Of a DNA stretch of 64,000 nt, positions 34,666 to 42,392 are shown in pieces. Source of the stretch: Azophilus sp965200465 (GTDB taxonomy: Bacteria; Pseudomonadota; Gammaproteobacteria; Pseudomonadales; Azotimanducaceae); contig OZ241358.1 in assembly GCA_965200465.1 (NCBI GenBank), forward strand, positions 2,294,001 through 2,358,000, in the 5' to 3' direction. How positions within the stretch are numbered: position 1 is the stretch's first letter; each line of letters starts with the position of its first letter. The notes under the pieces were generated by a model. The model was not told the DNA's origin and did no database searches. It saw only the letters and a list, made by a program, of their open reading frames with translations. A program made the translations under genes and the position numbers.

Positions 34666-35583
34666 ATGACCATGATGGTGATTGACTACCTAGCCAAGTG
34701 GGGCCACTTCCTGGCCGGCACCACTTGGATTGGGCTGCTCTACTACTTCAACTTCGTGCAGACCGAATACTTCAAGGAGGCCGACCCGGACGCCCGCACG
34801 GACGCTTTCGTCAAGCTGGCGCCCCGAGCCCTGTGGTGGTTCCGCTGGGGCGCCATGCTAACGCTGCTCACCGGCCTCATCATGCTGTGGGTGCGCGGCG
34901 CCGGCTTGACGGTGGACGCCCTTATCGGCTCCGTGATGGCCATCCTGATGTTCCTCAACGTCTGGCTCATCATCTGGCCCAACCAGAAGGTCTTGATAGC
35001 CTCCAATGAGCAGGTGAAAAACGGCGGCGAAGCCCTGCCGGAAGCGGCGGCGGCGGCGCCGAAGGCGGCCTTGGCCTCCCGCACCAACACCCTGTTCTCC
35101 ATTCCCATGCTCTACTTCATGGGGTCGAGCGCCCATCTGCCCAACGGCCCCATGGGCGGCAACATGACCGCCTTGATCATCATTCTGATCATCATCGCCG
35201 TCTTGGAGTTGAACGCCATCTTCGGCAAGCCGGGGCCGATCGCCACCATCAAGGGAGTCATCACCTCCGGCTTCGTGCTTTGGGCCGTGCTGCTTGGTCT
35301 GCTGCTGATCCTGCCGGAAAGCTCCCCCGCACCGGCGGCTGAACCGGCGGCAACGGTGGAGCCGGCGCCCGTGTTCGAAGAGGCGCCGGCCATGCCGGCG
35401 GAGGAACCGCCGCCCATGACGGAGGCGGCGCCGGCGGAAGAGCCGACGGCAATGGACGCAGCCGCGCCGGCGGATGAAGCCGCTCCCATGGAGGCGGCTG
35501 GCATGGACGAAGCGGCGCCCGCTCCCGAAGCGCCTCCTCCACCCGAAGCCGACCTGGTGGCCGACCCTGACCCAACGGGTTAG
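34666..35583 (+). CDS. PuuD-like urate hydroxylase membrane protein with acidic Pro/Ala tail
   Basis: The product has 305 residues. The first 230 form a multi-helix membrane domain resembling the N-terminal part of PuuD (DUF989): WGHFLAGTTWIGLLYYFNFV, WWFRWGAMLTLLTGLIML and NVWLIIWPNQKVLIASNEQ. The last helix ends near residue 220. PuuD enzymes oxidise urate and usually carry a C-terminal cytochrome c. Here that domain is replaced by about 80 residues rich in Ala, Pro, Glu and Met with no CxxCH heme motif. Whether urate is the substrate is uncertain; no purine-degradation genes are near. It has its own well-formed promoter. Confidence 0.7.
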   Translation: MTMMVIDYLAKWGHFLAGTTWIGLLYYFNFVQTEYFKEADPDARTDAFVKLAPRALWWFRWGAMLTLLTGLIMLWVRGAGLTVDALIGSVMAILMFLNVWLIIWPNQKVLIASNEQVKNGGEALPEAAAAAPKAALASRTNTLFSIPMLYFMGSSAHLPNGPMGGNMTALIIILIIIAVLELNAIFGKPGPIATIKGVITSGFVLWAVLLGLLLILPESSPAPAAEPAATVEPAPVFEEAPAMPAEEPPPMTEAAPAEEPTAMDAAAPADEAAPMEAAGMDEAAPAPEAPPPPEADLVADPDPTG

Positions 35584-35748
35584 GCAAACTCCGAAACTGC
35601 AGGGCCGCGCTCCGCACCTGCGGCCGACCTGCAAAACGAGCAACGGCGGAAGGCGAACCCGCGGTCGTCCCCATCCGCCGCCCCCGGCGGCGGGCTCCCG
35701 CCGGACGCCTGACGGAAAAAAAGTCCGGAAGGTAAGTGATCCTGCACA
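35584..35748. other. convergent intergenic region with GC-rich hairpin
   Basis: The gap lies between the converging PuuD-like and mvaD genes. It holds a short GC-rich inverted repeat (GGCGGG-CT-CCCGCC, around 35690-35704) without a following T-run in the direct neighbourhood. It may end transcription weakly from either side. I see no gene. Confidence 0.3.
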
Positions 35749-36696
35749 TTACTCACAAGAATTCACCACCGCGGCGCCGGGACCGAGGCCGACACGGAGC
35801 GTCTGCGCCACGCCCGCAAGGCGCCGCAGTGCAGCCTCAACCCGCTCCGCGTCCCGGGGCTGGCAAATCGCCTTGACTTGGGGGCCGGCATCCACCGTGG
35901 CGAAGACTTGGCAACCTTCCGCCCGCAGTTCACGGACAGTGCGCAGGCACTCCACCGTGGCGCCGCTCCAATACAGCAAGGGCGGGCGGCTGCTGAGCAT
36001 CAGGGCGTGCATCCTCAGGCAGCTGGCCTCCGCCAAATCCGCCAAGGCGGCGAAATCCCGCTCGCCAATCGCCCGCTTCATGGCGGCAAAATCGGGCGCG
36101 GCGGAGGCCACCCAAGCGTTGAAGTAAGGCGAGCTGGTCCTGGAGCGCTCCATGCCCTCCGTGGAAGGCACCGCCTTCGGCCCGACCTCCACGATGGCGA
36201 CCACCACGCAGAGCGGCCAAGCTTCGCTGGGCAGCAGTTGCGCCGCCCGCCAGTGCGGCCCCGCCAGGGTGACGAAGCCGCCGTGTATGGAGCGGGCCGC
36301 GGAGGCGGAGCCGCGCCGCGCCAATGCGGATGTCTCCGCGGCGGTCAAGCCCAGCCCGCAGTGGGCGTCAACCGCCTTGGCCAAGGCGGCGAAGCCGGCG
36401 GCGGAGGAAGCCAAGCCGGCGGCAGTGGGAAAGTTGTTGCGGCTGCTGACGGCCAAGGGAGGTATGGGATGCTCCCGCCGCCAACTGGCGAGGGTGCGCA
36501 GCACCTTGCCGTCCGCCGCCGCCTGTCCGTTAAGGCAAAATCGGTCGGCCGGTGCCTCCGCAACGGTGGTGGTGCTGGTTAAGCTGTCCAAGGTGATGGA
36601 CAGGGACGGCGTCGCCGGCAGGTTGCCGGGAGCGTCCTGCTTGCCCCAATACTTCAGCAGCGCAATGTTCGGATGGGCGACGGCCGTGGTCTGCAT
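35749..36696 (-). CDS. mvaD: diphosphomevalonate decarboxylase
   Basis: The enzyme makes isopentenyl diphosphate from mevalonate diphosphate with ATP. The product has 315 residues, the normal size. GHMP-fold motifs are ALLKYWGKQD, NNFPTAAGLASSAAGFAAL (ATP loop), RRGSASAARSIHGGFV and the catalytic Asp region FATVDAGPQVKAI. Most gammaproteobacteria use the MEP route, so this gene is unusual for the apparent lineage. No other mevalonate gene lies next to it; it is preceded by an amidase gene on the same strand with a 21-base gap. A related decarboxylase acting on another phosphorylated substrate cannot be excluded. Confidence 0.88.
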   Translation of the reverse strand: MQTTAVAHPNIALLKYWGKQDAPGNLPATPSLSITLDSLTSTTTVAEAPADRFCLNGQAAADGKVLRTLASWRREHPIPPLAVSSRNNFPTAAGLASSAAGFAALAKAVDAHCGLGLTAAETSALARRGSASAARSIHGGFVTLAGPHWRAAQLLPSEAWPLCVVVAIVEVGPKAVPSTEGMERSRTSSPYFNAWVASAAPDFAAMKRAIGERDFAALADLAEASCLRMHALMLSSRPPLLYWSGATVECLRTVRELRAEGCQVFATVDAGPQVKAICQPRDAERVEAALRRLAGVAQTLRVGLGPGAAVVNSCE

Positions 36697-36717
36697 GGGC
36701 GCATGGTCATGAGCCGC

Positions 36718-38175
36718 TCAGTCCAAGCAGCCCGTGGGCGGCCTAAAGCGGAACCCGGCCTCCTCCAACAGCTTGGCGGCGCCGATGGTGAGCAGGTCCC
36801 CGTATTCCGGCCCGGCAATCTGCACGCCGATGGGCAACCCTGCATCGTTCAGCCCGGTGGGAATCACCGTGGAGGGCAGATAGACGCTGCAAGTCAGCCC
36901 CGCCCAAAACAGTTGGTCGAAATAGGGCTGCGGCCGGCCGTTGACTTGGATGGTGCGCTCTCCGAACGGGCGATGGTCGTGGGCAAAGGCGGCGGTGGCC
37001 GCCACCGGGGTCAGCAGCAGGTCGTAGTCATTGAAGAACTCATGCCACTGCCAACGCAGCTGGGCGCGCTGCTCGTCGTTTTGCTTCCACATCTTGAAGG
37101 AGGCCACCTGGGCGCGCACCGTGCGGGCGGAGTCGCTGTCGTCATCGGCGGGCAAAGCGGCGGCCCTTTGCTCAAGCCGCCGATACTCGGCTTCCGGCAT
37201 CCGCGCCGACATGGTGGACCACAGCAGGTTTTGGTAGGTGCGATGCGCCTGCTTGGGGTTGAAGCTCGGCCGCGCCTCGAAATCGATTTCAGCGCCGCCG
37301 TCCCGAAAGGCCGCGGCAACCTGCTCGACCCGCTGCCGCACCTCGGCTTCCACGGGTGCGGCGGCGTCATCCGGCCACACCGCCACTTTCAAGCCCTTCA
37401 GGGAGGGGCCGGCCAAGGTCGGCAGTTCCAGGCGAAAGCCCCGGGCGGCGATTTCGTCCGGGCCGGCCATGACCCGCAGCGCCGTCTCCAAGTCCGCCGC
37501 GGACCGCGCCAAGGGGCCGATGACGGAGATGTCCGGCGTGCTGCGCATGTCTCCCGGCGGCGCATGGCCGCGCATCCACAGCAGGTTCCAAGTGGGTTTG
37601 TGGCCGAAGACGCCGCAGAAGTGCGCCGGGTTGCGGATGGAGCCGCCGATGTCAGAACCGGTTTCAAGGCCCGTAAGACCGGCGGCCAGCGCCGCCGCCG
37701 AGCCGCCGGATGAGCCGCCCGGAATGCGCTCCAAGTGGTAGGGGTTGTTGGTGACGCCATAGACGGCGTTGTAGCTCTGAAAGTCCGACAGCATCAGCGG
37801 CACGTTGGTCTTGCCGAACACCACCGCGCCGGCCGCCTTGAGCTTCTTCACGGATTCGGCGTCCTCCTTGGCGATGTTGCCGCGCCATTCGGGGTTGCCC
37901 CAAGTGGTCGCGGCGCCGGCCAGGTTGTAGGATTCCTTCACCGTCATGGGCACGCCGTGCAGGGGGCCGACCTCCTGCCCGGCGGCAAGGGCCTGGTCCG
38001 CCTTCCGAGCCTCATGCAGCGCTTGTTCGCGCAAATCAACAACGATGGCGTTGATCTCGCCGTTGTGGCGGTCCACCCGCTGCAGATAGTGCCGCAGCAG
38101 CTCCTCGCAGCCAATCTCCCGGGCGCGAATTCCGGCGGCTAGCTCAGTGGCGGAAAGAAAGGCGGTCCCACTCAC
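36718..38175 (-). CDS. amidase-signature family hydrolase
   Basis: Amidase-signature enzymes hydrolyse amides with a Ser-cisSer-Lys triad. The product has 485 residues. The Lys lies in GVPMTVKESYNLAG. The Gly/Ser-rich signature is PGGSSGGSAAALAAG, followed by the nucleophile region SDIGGSIRNPAHFCGVFG. GatA is unlikely because gatB and gatC are absent and the C-terminal half differs. The substrate is unknown. Translation starts at GTG 38175. It probably shares a transcript with mvaD downstream. Confidence 0.9.
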   Translation of the reverse strand: MSGTAFLSATELAAGIRAREIGCEELLRHYLQRVDRHNGEINAIVVDLREQALHEARKADQALAAGQEVGPLHGVPMTVKESYNLAGAATTWGNPEWRGNIAKEDAESVKKLKAAGAVVFGKTNVPLMLSDFQSYNAVYGVTNNPYHLERIPGGSSGGSAAALAAGLTGLETGSDIGGSIRNPAHFCGVFGHKPTWNLLWMRGHAPPGDMRSTPDISVIGPLARSAADLETALRVMAGPDEIAARGFRLELPTLAGPSLKGLKVAVWPDDAAAPVEAEVRQRVEQVAAAFRDGGAEIDFEARPSFNPKQAHRTYQNLLWSTMSARMPEAEYRRLEQRAAALPADDDSDSARTVRAQVASFKMWKQNDEQRAQLRWQWHEFFNDYDLLLTPVAATAAFAHDHRPFGERTIQVNGRPQPYFDQLFWAGLTCSVYLPSTVIPTGLNDAGLPIGVQIAGPEYGDLLTIGAAKLLEEAGFRFRPPTGCLD

Positions 38176-38386
38176 AACGGCGCTCAGTCAAATAGGTCTT
38201 CAGGAAGCTGGAACATGCGCACCAAGTCCTTCTGCATCCCCGGCGCCATCACCGTCTTGGAACCATGCATTTCCTTTTCTAACCACTATAGATCTAGTTG
38301 TTCTAGCCGCTTTGCAATCAAGGCAATCCACCCACAATGCATCTATGGGGAGCATGTACAGTCCCACCATGTCAGTGGTCGGCAAA

Positions 38387-38791
38387 TCAAGCCCTTGCAT
38401 AGGTGAATGCATTCGCCTTGGGCATGGGCAGCGGGATGTCGCCAACCCGGTAGTCCGGAAGACCGGAGTGCTCCAGATTGCAGAGTTTGCGCTTTAGAGC
38501 TTCTCGCTTCATGTCCGCGTAAAGCAGGAAATAATGCGGCTCGGCAGGAATGAACATCTGATCGAGATTGTCGTGCTGCACCGCAAATGAAACCTGCGCC
38601 TCAATGGCTTGGGTGAGTTCGACTAGGGCCTCCGGAAACGTTTCGCCGTAACCGCGCAGGCTCATCTCCAAGGCGATGGCGCACCAAGCGCCATCCTCGC
38701 GGACACCGAGCACATGGATGGCAAGCCCTAGGTCCGCCGCCTCATCCGCCGCCGGCTTGCCTATCGCCTTGGCGTCTCGTGGTCGCCCCAT
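38387..38791 (-). CDS. hypothetical protein, HicB-like fold suspected
   Basis: The product has 134 residues and no family I can name firmly. Residues about 20-70 (IHVLGVREDGAWCAIALEMS, then GYGETFPEALVELTQAIE) resemble the HicB antitoxin pattern of a beta strand, a glycine turn and a helix that starts with an EAL motif. No HicA toxin gene follows: the 200 bases downstream hold only low-GC sequence with a short scrap of open frame. It could be a solitary HicB-like protein or something unrelated. The ATG at 38791 has AGGGA nine bases upstream. Confidence 0.5.
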   Translation of the reverse strand: MGRPRDAKAIGKPAADEAADLGLAIHVLGVREDGAWCAIALEMSLRGYGETFPEALVELTQAIEAQVSFAVQHDNLDQMFIPAEPHYFLLYADMKREALKRKLCNLEHSGLPDYRVGDIPLPMPKANAFTYARA

Positions 38792-38937
38792 TCCTTAATT
38801 TCCCTGAGCTGCTATGTTGCCTCGGCGTTGCAGGGCTTGGTCAGGATGCGCATGGGCGGCGACCAAACCCCTACACTCGCAACATTGCATTAAGTTGTGG
38901 CGCATTGCAACAGGCGGCAGGATGCGCATCGAGCGGC

Positions 38938-39924
38938 CTAGCTGGGTTCGATGACGGTTGACCCCGTGGTGGCGCGGGCCTCCAAATCCCGGTGGGCCTG
39001 CACCAGTTCGGATAGTGGATAGCGTTGATTGATGTGGATGTTGACGATGCCGTCCGCCATCAGGCGAAAGAGTTGCTCCGCCATGGCCTGCAGATCCTCG
39101 CTGTTGGCGCTGTAGTCGTAGAGCGAGGGGCGGGTGAAGAACAGGGAGCCGCGCCGCGCCAACTCCTGAGGCTGCACCGCCGGCGCCGGGCCGGAGGCGT
39201 TGCCGTAGCTGACGAACATGCCCAGCCGAGCCAAGGAATCCAAGGTGGATTGAAAGGTGTCCTTGCCCACCGAGTCGTAAGCGACATTGACTCCTGCCCC
39301 GTTGGTAAGCTCCTTCACCCGAGGGGCTAGGTCCTCCTCCCGATAGAGGATCACATGCTGGGCGCCGGCTTGCCTAGCCTGTTCAGCCTTGGGCTCGCTG
39401 CCGGCGGCGCCAATGACGGTGGCGCCGATGTAGCTTGCCCATTGGCACAGGATCAGGCCCACTCCCCCGGCGGCGGCATGCACCAAGACGCTGTGCCCCG
39501 CCTGCACCGGAAACGTCCGCGTCAGCAGGTAGCAGGCGGTCAGGCCCTTGAGCAAGCCGGCCGCCGCCAGTTCGTCGCTGACGCCGCCCGGCACTCTGAC
39601 CAGCCGCTCCGCCGCCACCAAGTTGGCCTCCCCATAGGCGCCCAAGGGACCGGCGTAGGCCACCCGTTCGCCGACTTCGACGTCGGCATCCGGGCCAACG
39701 GCCTCCACCACGCCGGCGGCTTCGACCCCAAGACGGCTCGGCAGCGGCAGCGGATACAGGCCGCTGCGATGGTAGGCGTCTATGTAGTTCAGGCCCACCG
39801 CCGTATGGCGCACCAACACCTGTGCGCCGGAGGGCGGCTGCAGCGCCATCCGCTCCCAGCGCATCGCCTCCGGGCCGCCCGGTTCGTGCAGCCTGTAAGC
39901 ACCAATCGTCCGTGGCTTCTTCAT
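38938..39924 (-). CDS. qor: NADPH:quinone oxidoreductase, QOR type
   Basis: A zinc-less medium-chain reductase that reduces quinones with NADPH. The product has 328 residues from the ATG at 39924, which follows GGGGAGGAG; the frame upstream of it is not coding. Family blocks are VGLNYIDAYHRSGLYP, GVEAAGVVEAVG, the nucleotide-binding loop VLVHAAAGGVGLILCQWA, and YDSVGKDTFQSTLDSLARLG. These match E. coli QorA type proteins. It is monocistronic by context. Confidence 0.93.
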   Translation of the reverse strand: MKKPRTIGAYRLHEPGGPEAMRWERMALQPPSGAQVLVRHTAVGLNYIDAYHRSGLYPLPLPSRLGVEAAGVVEAVGPDADVEVGERVAYAGPLGAYGEANLVAAERLVRVPGGVSDELAAAGLLKGLTACYLLTRTFPVQAGHSVLVHAAAGGVGLILCQWASYIGATVIGAAGSEPKAEQARQAGAQHVILYREEDLAPRVKELTNGAGVNVAYDSVGKDTFQSTLDSLARLGMFVSYGNASGPAPAVQPQELARRGSLFFTRPSLYDYSANSEDLQAMAEQLFRLMADGIVNIHINQRYPLSELVQAHRDLEARATTGSTVIEPS

Positions 39925-40153
39925 GACTCCTCCCCTATGCAAGTCGGCGTCAGTTTCGCCAACAAGCCGTGGGAACGCAACCGGGCGTTGACCGGGCGGC
40001 CCTTTGGACACTAGCATGGCGGCCTCTTGACGAGAAAGAGAGCCGTTAGGCGGTTGTCCTCCAAGTACAACCCCCGCAGATCCCTTATTCCAGCAAAAAC
40101 ACCGGGGCCCAGAGACGCCAGATCGGTTTTGCCTTCCGCGCCGCATCTTGTGC

Positions 40154-40302
40154 TCCCCAAGCCCCGCTTAAGGAATTGTTGCAGCGCGTTGCAAGGCGCG
40201 CCGTGCAAGGTTTTTCCGGCAATTGCAGGTTGCGGCGCTCGCGAAGGTCTGCTGCCTAGGGCTGCTGGCAGTGGGCTGGGCGATCCTGCCGAGGACTGGG
40301 AA
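40154..40302. repeat. MITE-like element, copy B (about 150 bp)
   Basis: On the plus strand this stretch reads in the same order as copy A (25110-25291 read on the minus strand). Shared blocks are CCCCGCTTAAGGAATTGTT, GCGCGTTGCA, CCGTGCAAGGTTTTTCCGG, CAATTGC, GCGAAGG, GCTGCCT, GGCAGTG and GGGCGATCCT. Terminal repeats TCCCCAAGCCCC and AGGACTGGGAA are less perfect than in copy A. It lies in the roughly 430-base gap between qor and the glycosyltransferase gene, which holds no gene that I can support. Confidence 0.7.
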
Positions 40303-40350
40303 CCTTGGGTGGGAGCAGGGAATGCCCGCTGCACGCCTTCGCTCGCTTAA

Positions 40351-41730
40351 TCAGGATATTGGGGATGGGCGTTCAACGGCGGCCATAGCCGTGGCGCAGC
40401 CGGGAACAACTTGGTCCGCCCGCACCCGAAAATAGGCGTCGCTGGCGTTCCAAGCATGCCGACAGCCGTGGCGAACCAACATGAACCCAGCGCCTTGTGT
40501 TTGATACACACCGCCTCCAGTGCGCAGGACATCATCGATCAACGCCCTGTCAACGCCCCCTGGCGCGTTGCGCCAGCCGCCAATCCGCTCCAAGTCGGAA
40601 CGGGCGACCAGCAACGCACCCCCCGCCAAGCAACTGGCTCGCCAAGCTTCGCCGCGCCCGCTGCTGCAATGCAGAGTCTGATTCGACGCAGCAAGATAAA
40701 CGAACTCGATCCCTTTGCCCACCAGTGTCGCGCGCGAGTATTCGTGCGCAAGCACCAGATCCCACACATGGTCGGCGCCATACCAGTCGTCGTCATCCAT
40801 CTTCGTCAGCAACTCGCCGGCGGCCACGGCCACGGCTGCGTTCAGCACGGCGCCAAGCGGAGCGCTGTTGGGCGACCGCAGCACCTTGACCGGAAGGCCT
40901 AGGCCGGCCGTGCTTCGCTCCAAGTTCGCAAAAGACTCTTGTTCCCCATGCAACGCCAACACCAGCTCCAATCGGGGATAGGTCTGGCCGGCCACGGCGG
41001 CAAGCGCTTGAGGCAGCAGCAACGGGCGACGGGTGGCCAGCAAAATGGAAACGAACGGCAACCGTGCGGGCTCGGACGCCCACGACGAGTGTTGCCGCAT
41101 CGCCGCACGACGCATGCTGATGCTGCGCAGCTCACGCGCATCGGCATTTAAGGGCGTTGCGTCGGCTGCCATCAGTCCGTGCAGCTCGCCGCCGAGCAGC
41201 GCCCGCAGTCGGTGGTCGGCGTCCGCTGCATGAACGATCACGCCGGCGGCGGCCAGTCGAGCCAAGCTGCCGGCACGCGTTCGGAGGTCGGTGTGAAATG
41301 CCTGCACATCCTCCACCCAGCGATGCCGGCGCAGGCGGAGCAGGTCGTCGCTCTTAACCACGCGGTCCGCCCGGACGCCGGACGGCAGCAGATCGAGCGG
41401 CCCCAAGGCGGCCACCTCGCCGCCCGTCTCCCGCGGCCAGTGAATCGGGTTGTGAATGCGCAGGTCGAAGGCGGGCGCCGACTGTTCGCCAGTCGAGCGG
41501 CGCCGAGCGCCGCCGCTTTCACTCCGGCGGCGCGCTGGCTGTCGCCGCCAGCCGGCCAAGGCCGACCGGGCGCACAGCCGGAGCATCCACAAGGCTGTCC
41601 AGCGTTTGTTGAAAACCCTAGGCAGAATGAAGCTTAGCCGCTTGGGAAACGCTGCATCGGAACCCTCCCCAGCGCTATGGCGCCAAAGATCCCGCAGCCG
41701 AATCCACAGGTGGCGAATGGGCCTTAGCAC
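40351..41730 (-). CDS. GT2-family glycosyltransferase with N-terminal extension
   Basis: The product has 459 residues. The GT-A domain starts near residue 222: FVSILLATRRPLLLPQALAA, then QTYPRLELVLALHG. The metal-binding DxD-type motif is LTKMDDDDWYG. GGALLVARSDLERIGGW is the acceptor side. The first 220 residues, Arg-rich and with RIHNPIHWPRETGGEV, are an extension of unknown role found in some surface-polysaccharide transferases. The gene overlaps the end of ptuB by seven bases, which suggests the defence pair was inserted directly at its 5' end. Confidence 0.82.
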   Translation of the reverse strand: MLRPIRHLWIRLRDLWRHSAGEGSDAAFPKRLSFILPRVFNKRWTALWMLRLCARSALAGWRRQPARRRSESGGARRRSTGEQSAPAFDLRIHNPIHWPRETGGEVAALGPLDLLPSGVRADRVVKSDDLLRLRRHRWVEDVQAFHTDLRTRAGSLARLAAAGVIVHAADADHRLRALLGGELHGLMAADATPLNADARELRSISMRRAAMRQHSSWASEPARLPFVSILLATRRPLLLPQALAAVAGQTYPRLELVLALHGEQESFANLERSTAGLGLPVKVLRSPNSAPLGAVLNAAVAVAAGELLTKMDDDDWYGADHVWDLVLAHEYSRATLVGKGIEFVYLAASNQTLHCSSGRGEAWRASCLAGGALLVARSDLERIGGWRNAPGGVDRALIDDVLRTGGGVYQTQGAGFMLVRHGCRHAWNASDAYFRVRADQVVPGCATAMAAVERPSPIS

Positions 41731-42392
41731 CGTGCAGGACTACCGCTGCCACATCGGTGCGCCGCCTGCGTACGCCCAGGGTAACTTCGGTTTGACAGAA
41801 TTTGCGCGATGGTGGTGTGAAATTCGAGCAATGGTTCATCCATCTGCCTCTCCAGAAGCCGCTCAATTTCTTTGCTCGATGCAGTGTGCAACGCATCTAT
41901 TGCCGCGGCGCGCAAAGCGCGGAACTTCGGCAGGTCCAGCCCGAGCTTCTTGATGGTAGTCTTAGCCGCCGCGTCATTAGCTGACCGAGGAAATACATCT
42001 CCGTTGGCAGTGAATCTGAACCGATCCTCGCAATCGGCTTCCAGAGGCGAGAGCAACAGTTTCTCGTCGAACCAACTCCCTTTCCGATGTCCGCAATGAC
42101 GCGGCTCACCGCGTGAGAGGTCTCGCTGACACGAACAGTGCAAGTTTTCGTAGTCCAACTGTCGATTCGGAAACTTGGTCTTCGGTCGAAAGTGTTCAAT
42201 ATGGCTATCGTCCATCGCTATTCGCGACTCGCAATAACAACATATGAAGCCCTGTTCGCGCATGAGTGATTCGTGGATTGACTTCCTGATCGCCGCAGGG
42301 ACTCTATTCCATCGTGGTAGGTGGGACATCCGGTCCTGCTTCTTCCAGATCGAAAATTGCATGGGCTCGGCGTCTTTTCCGATTCGTTTCAT
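41724..42392 (-). CDS. ptuB: Septu defence HNH nuclease PtuB
   Basis: In Septu systems PtuB is the HNH nuclease activated by the ATPase PtuA on phage infection. The product has 222 residues. The HNH/zinc core is CCYCESRI, then SHIEHFRPKTKFP and LDYENLHCSCQRDLSRGE (TIGR02646-type protein). SWFDEKLLLSPLEADCEDRFR is also typical. The last 20 residues (RTQAAHRCGSGSPARC and so on) look unlike the family and overlap the glycosyltransferase start, so the C-terminus may be a junction product. The ATG overlaps the ptuA stop by four bases. Confidence 0.87.
   Translation of the reverse strand: MKRIGKDAEPMQFSIWKKQDRMSHLPRWNRVPAAIRKSIHESLMREQGFICCYCESRIAMDDSHIEHFRPKTKFPNRQLDYENLHCSCQRDLSRGEPRHCGHRKGSWFDEKLLLSPLEADCEDRFRFTANGDVFPRSANDAAAKTTIKKLGLDLPKFRALRAAAIDALHTASSKEIERLLERQMDEPLLEFHTTIAQILSNRSYPGRTQAAHRCGSGSPARC

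Noticed and set aside
35690..35704. GC-rich hairpin between PuuD-like and mvaD genes as an intrinsic terminator
   Set aside because: No T-run follows the stem on either strand, so it is only mentioned as a weak possibility in the intergenic entry.
38187..38270. A 27-codon minus-strand frame (MHGSKTVMAPGMQKDLVRMF...) just before the amidase gene
   Set aside because: Too short, no ribosome-binding site seen and no family recognised. It could be a real small peptide or the end of a lost gene, but nothing supports either.
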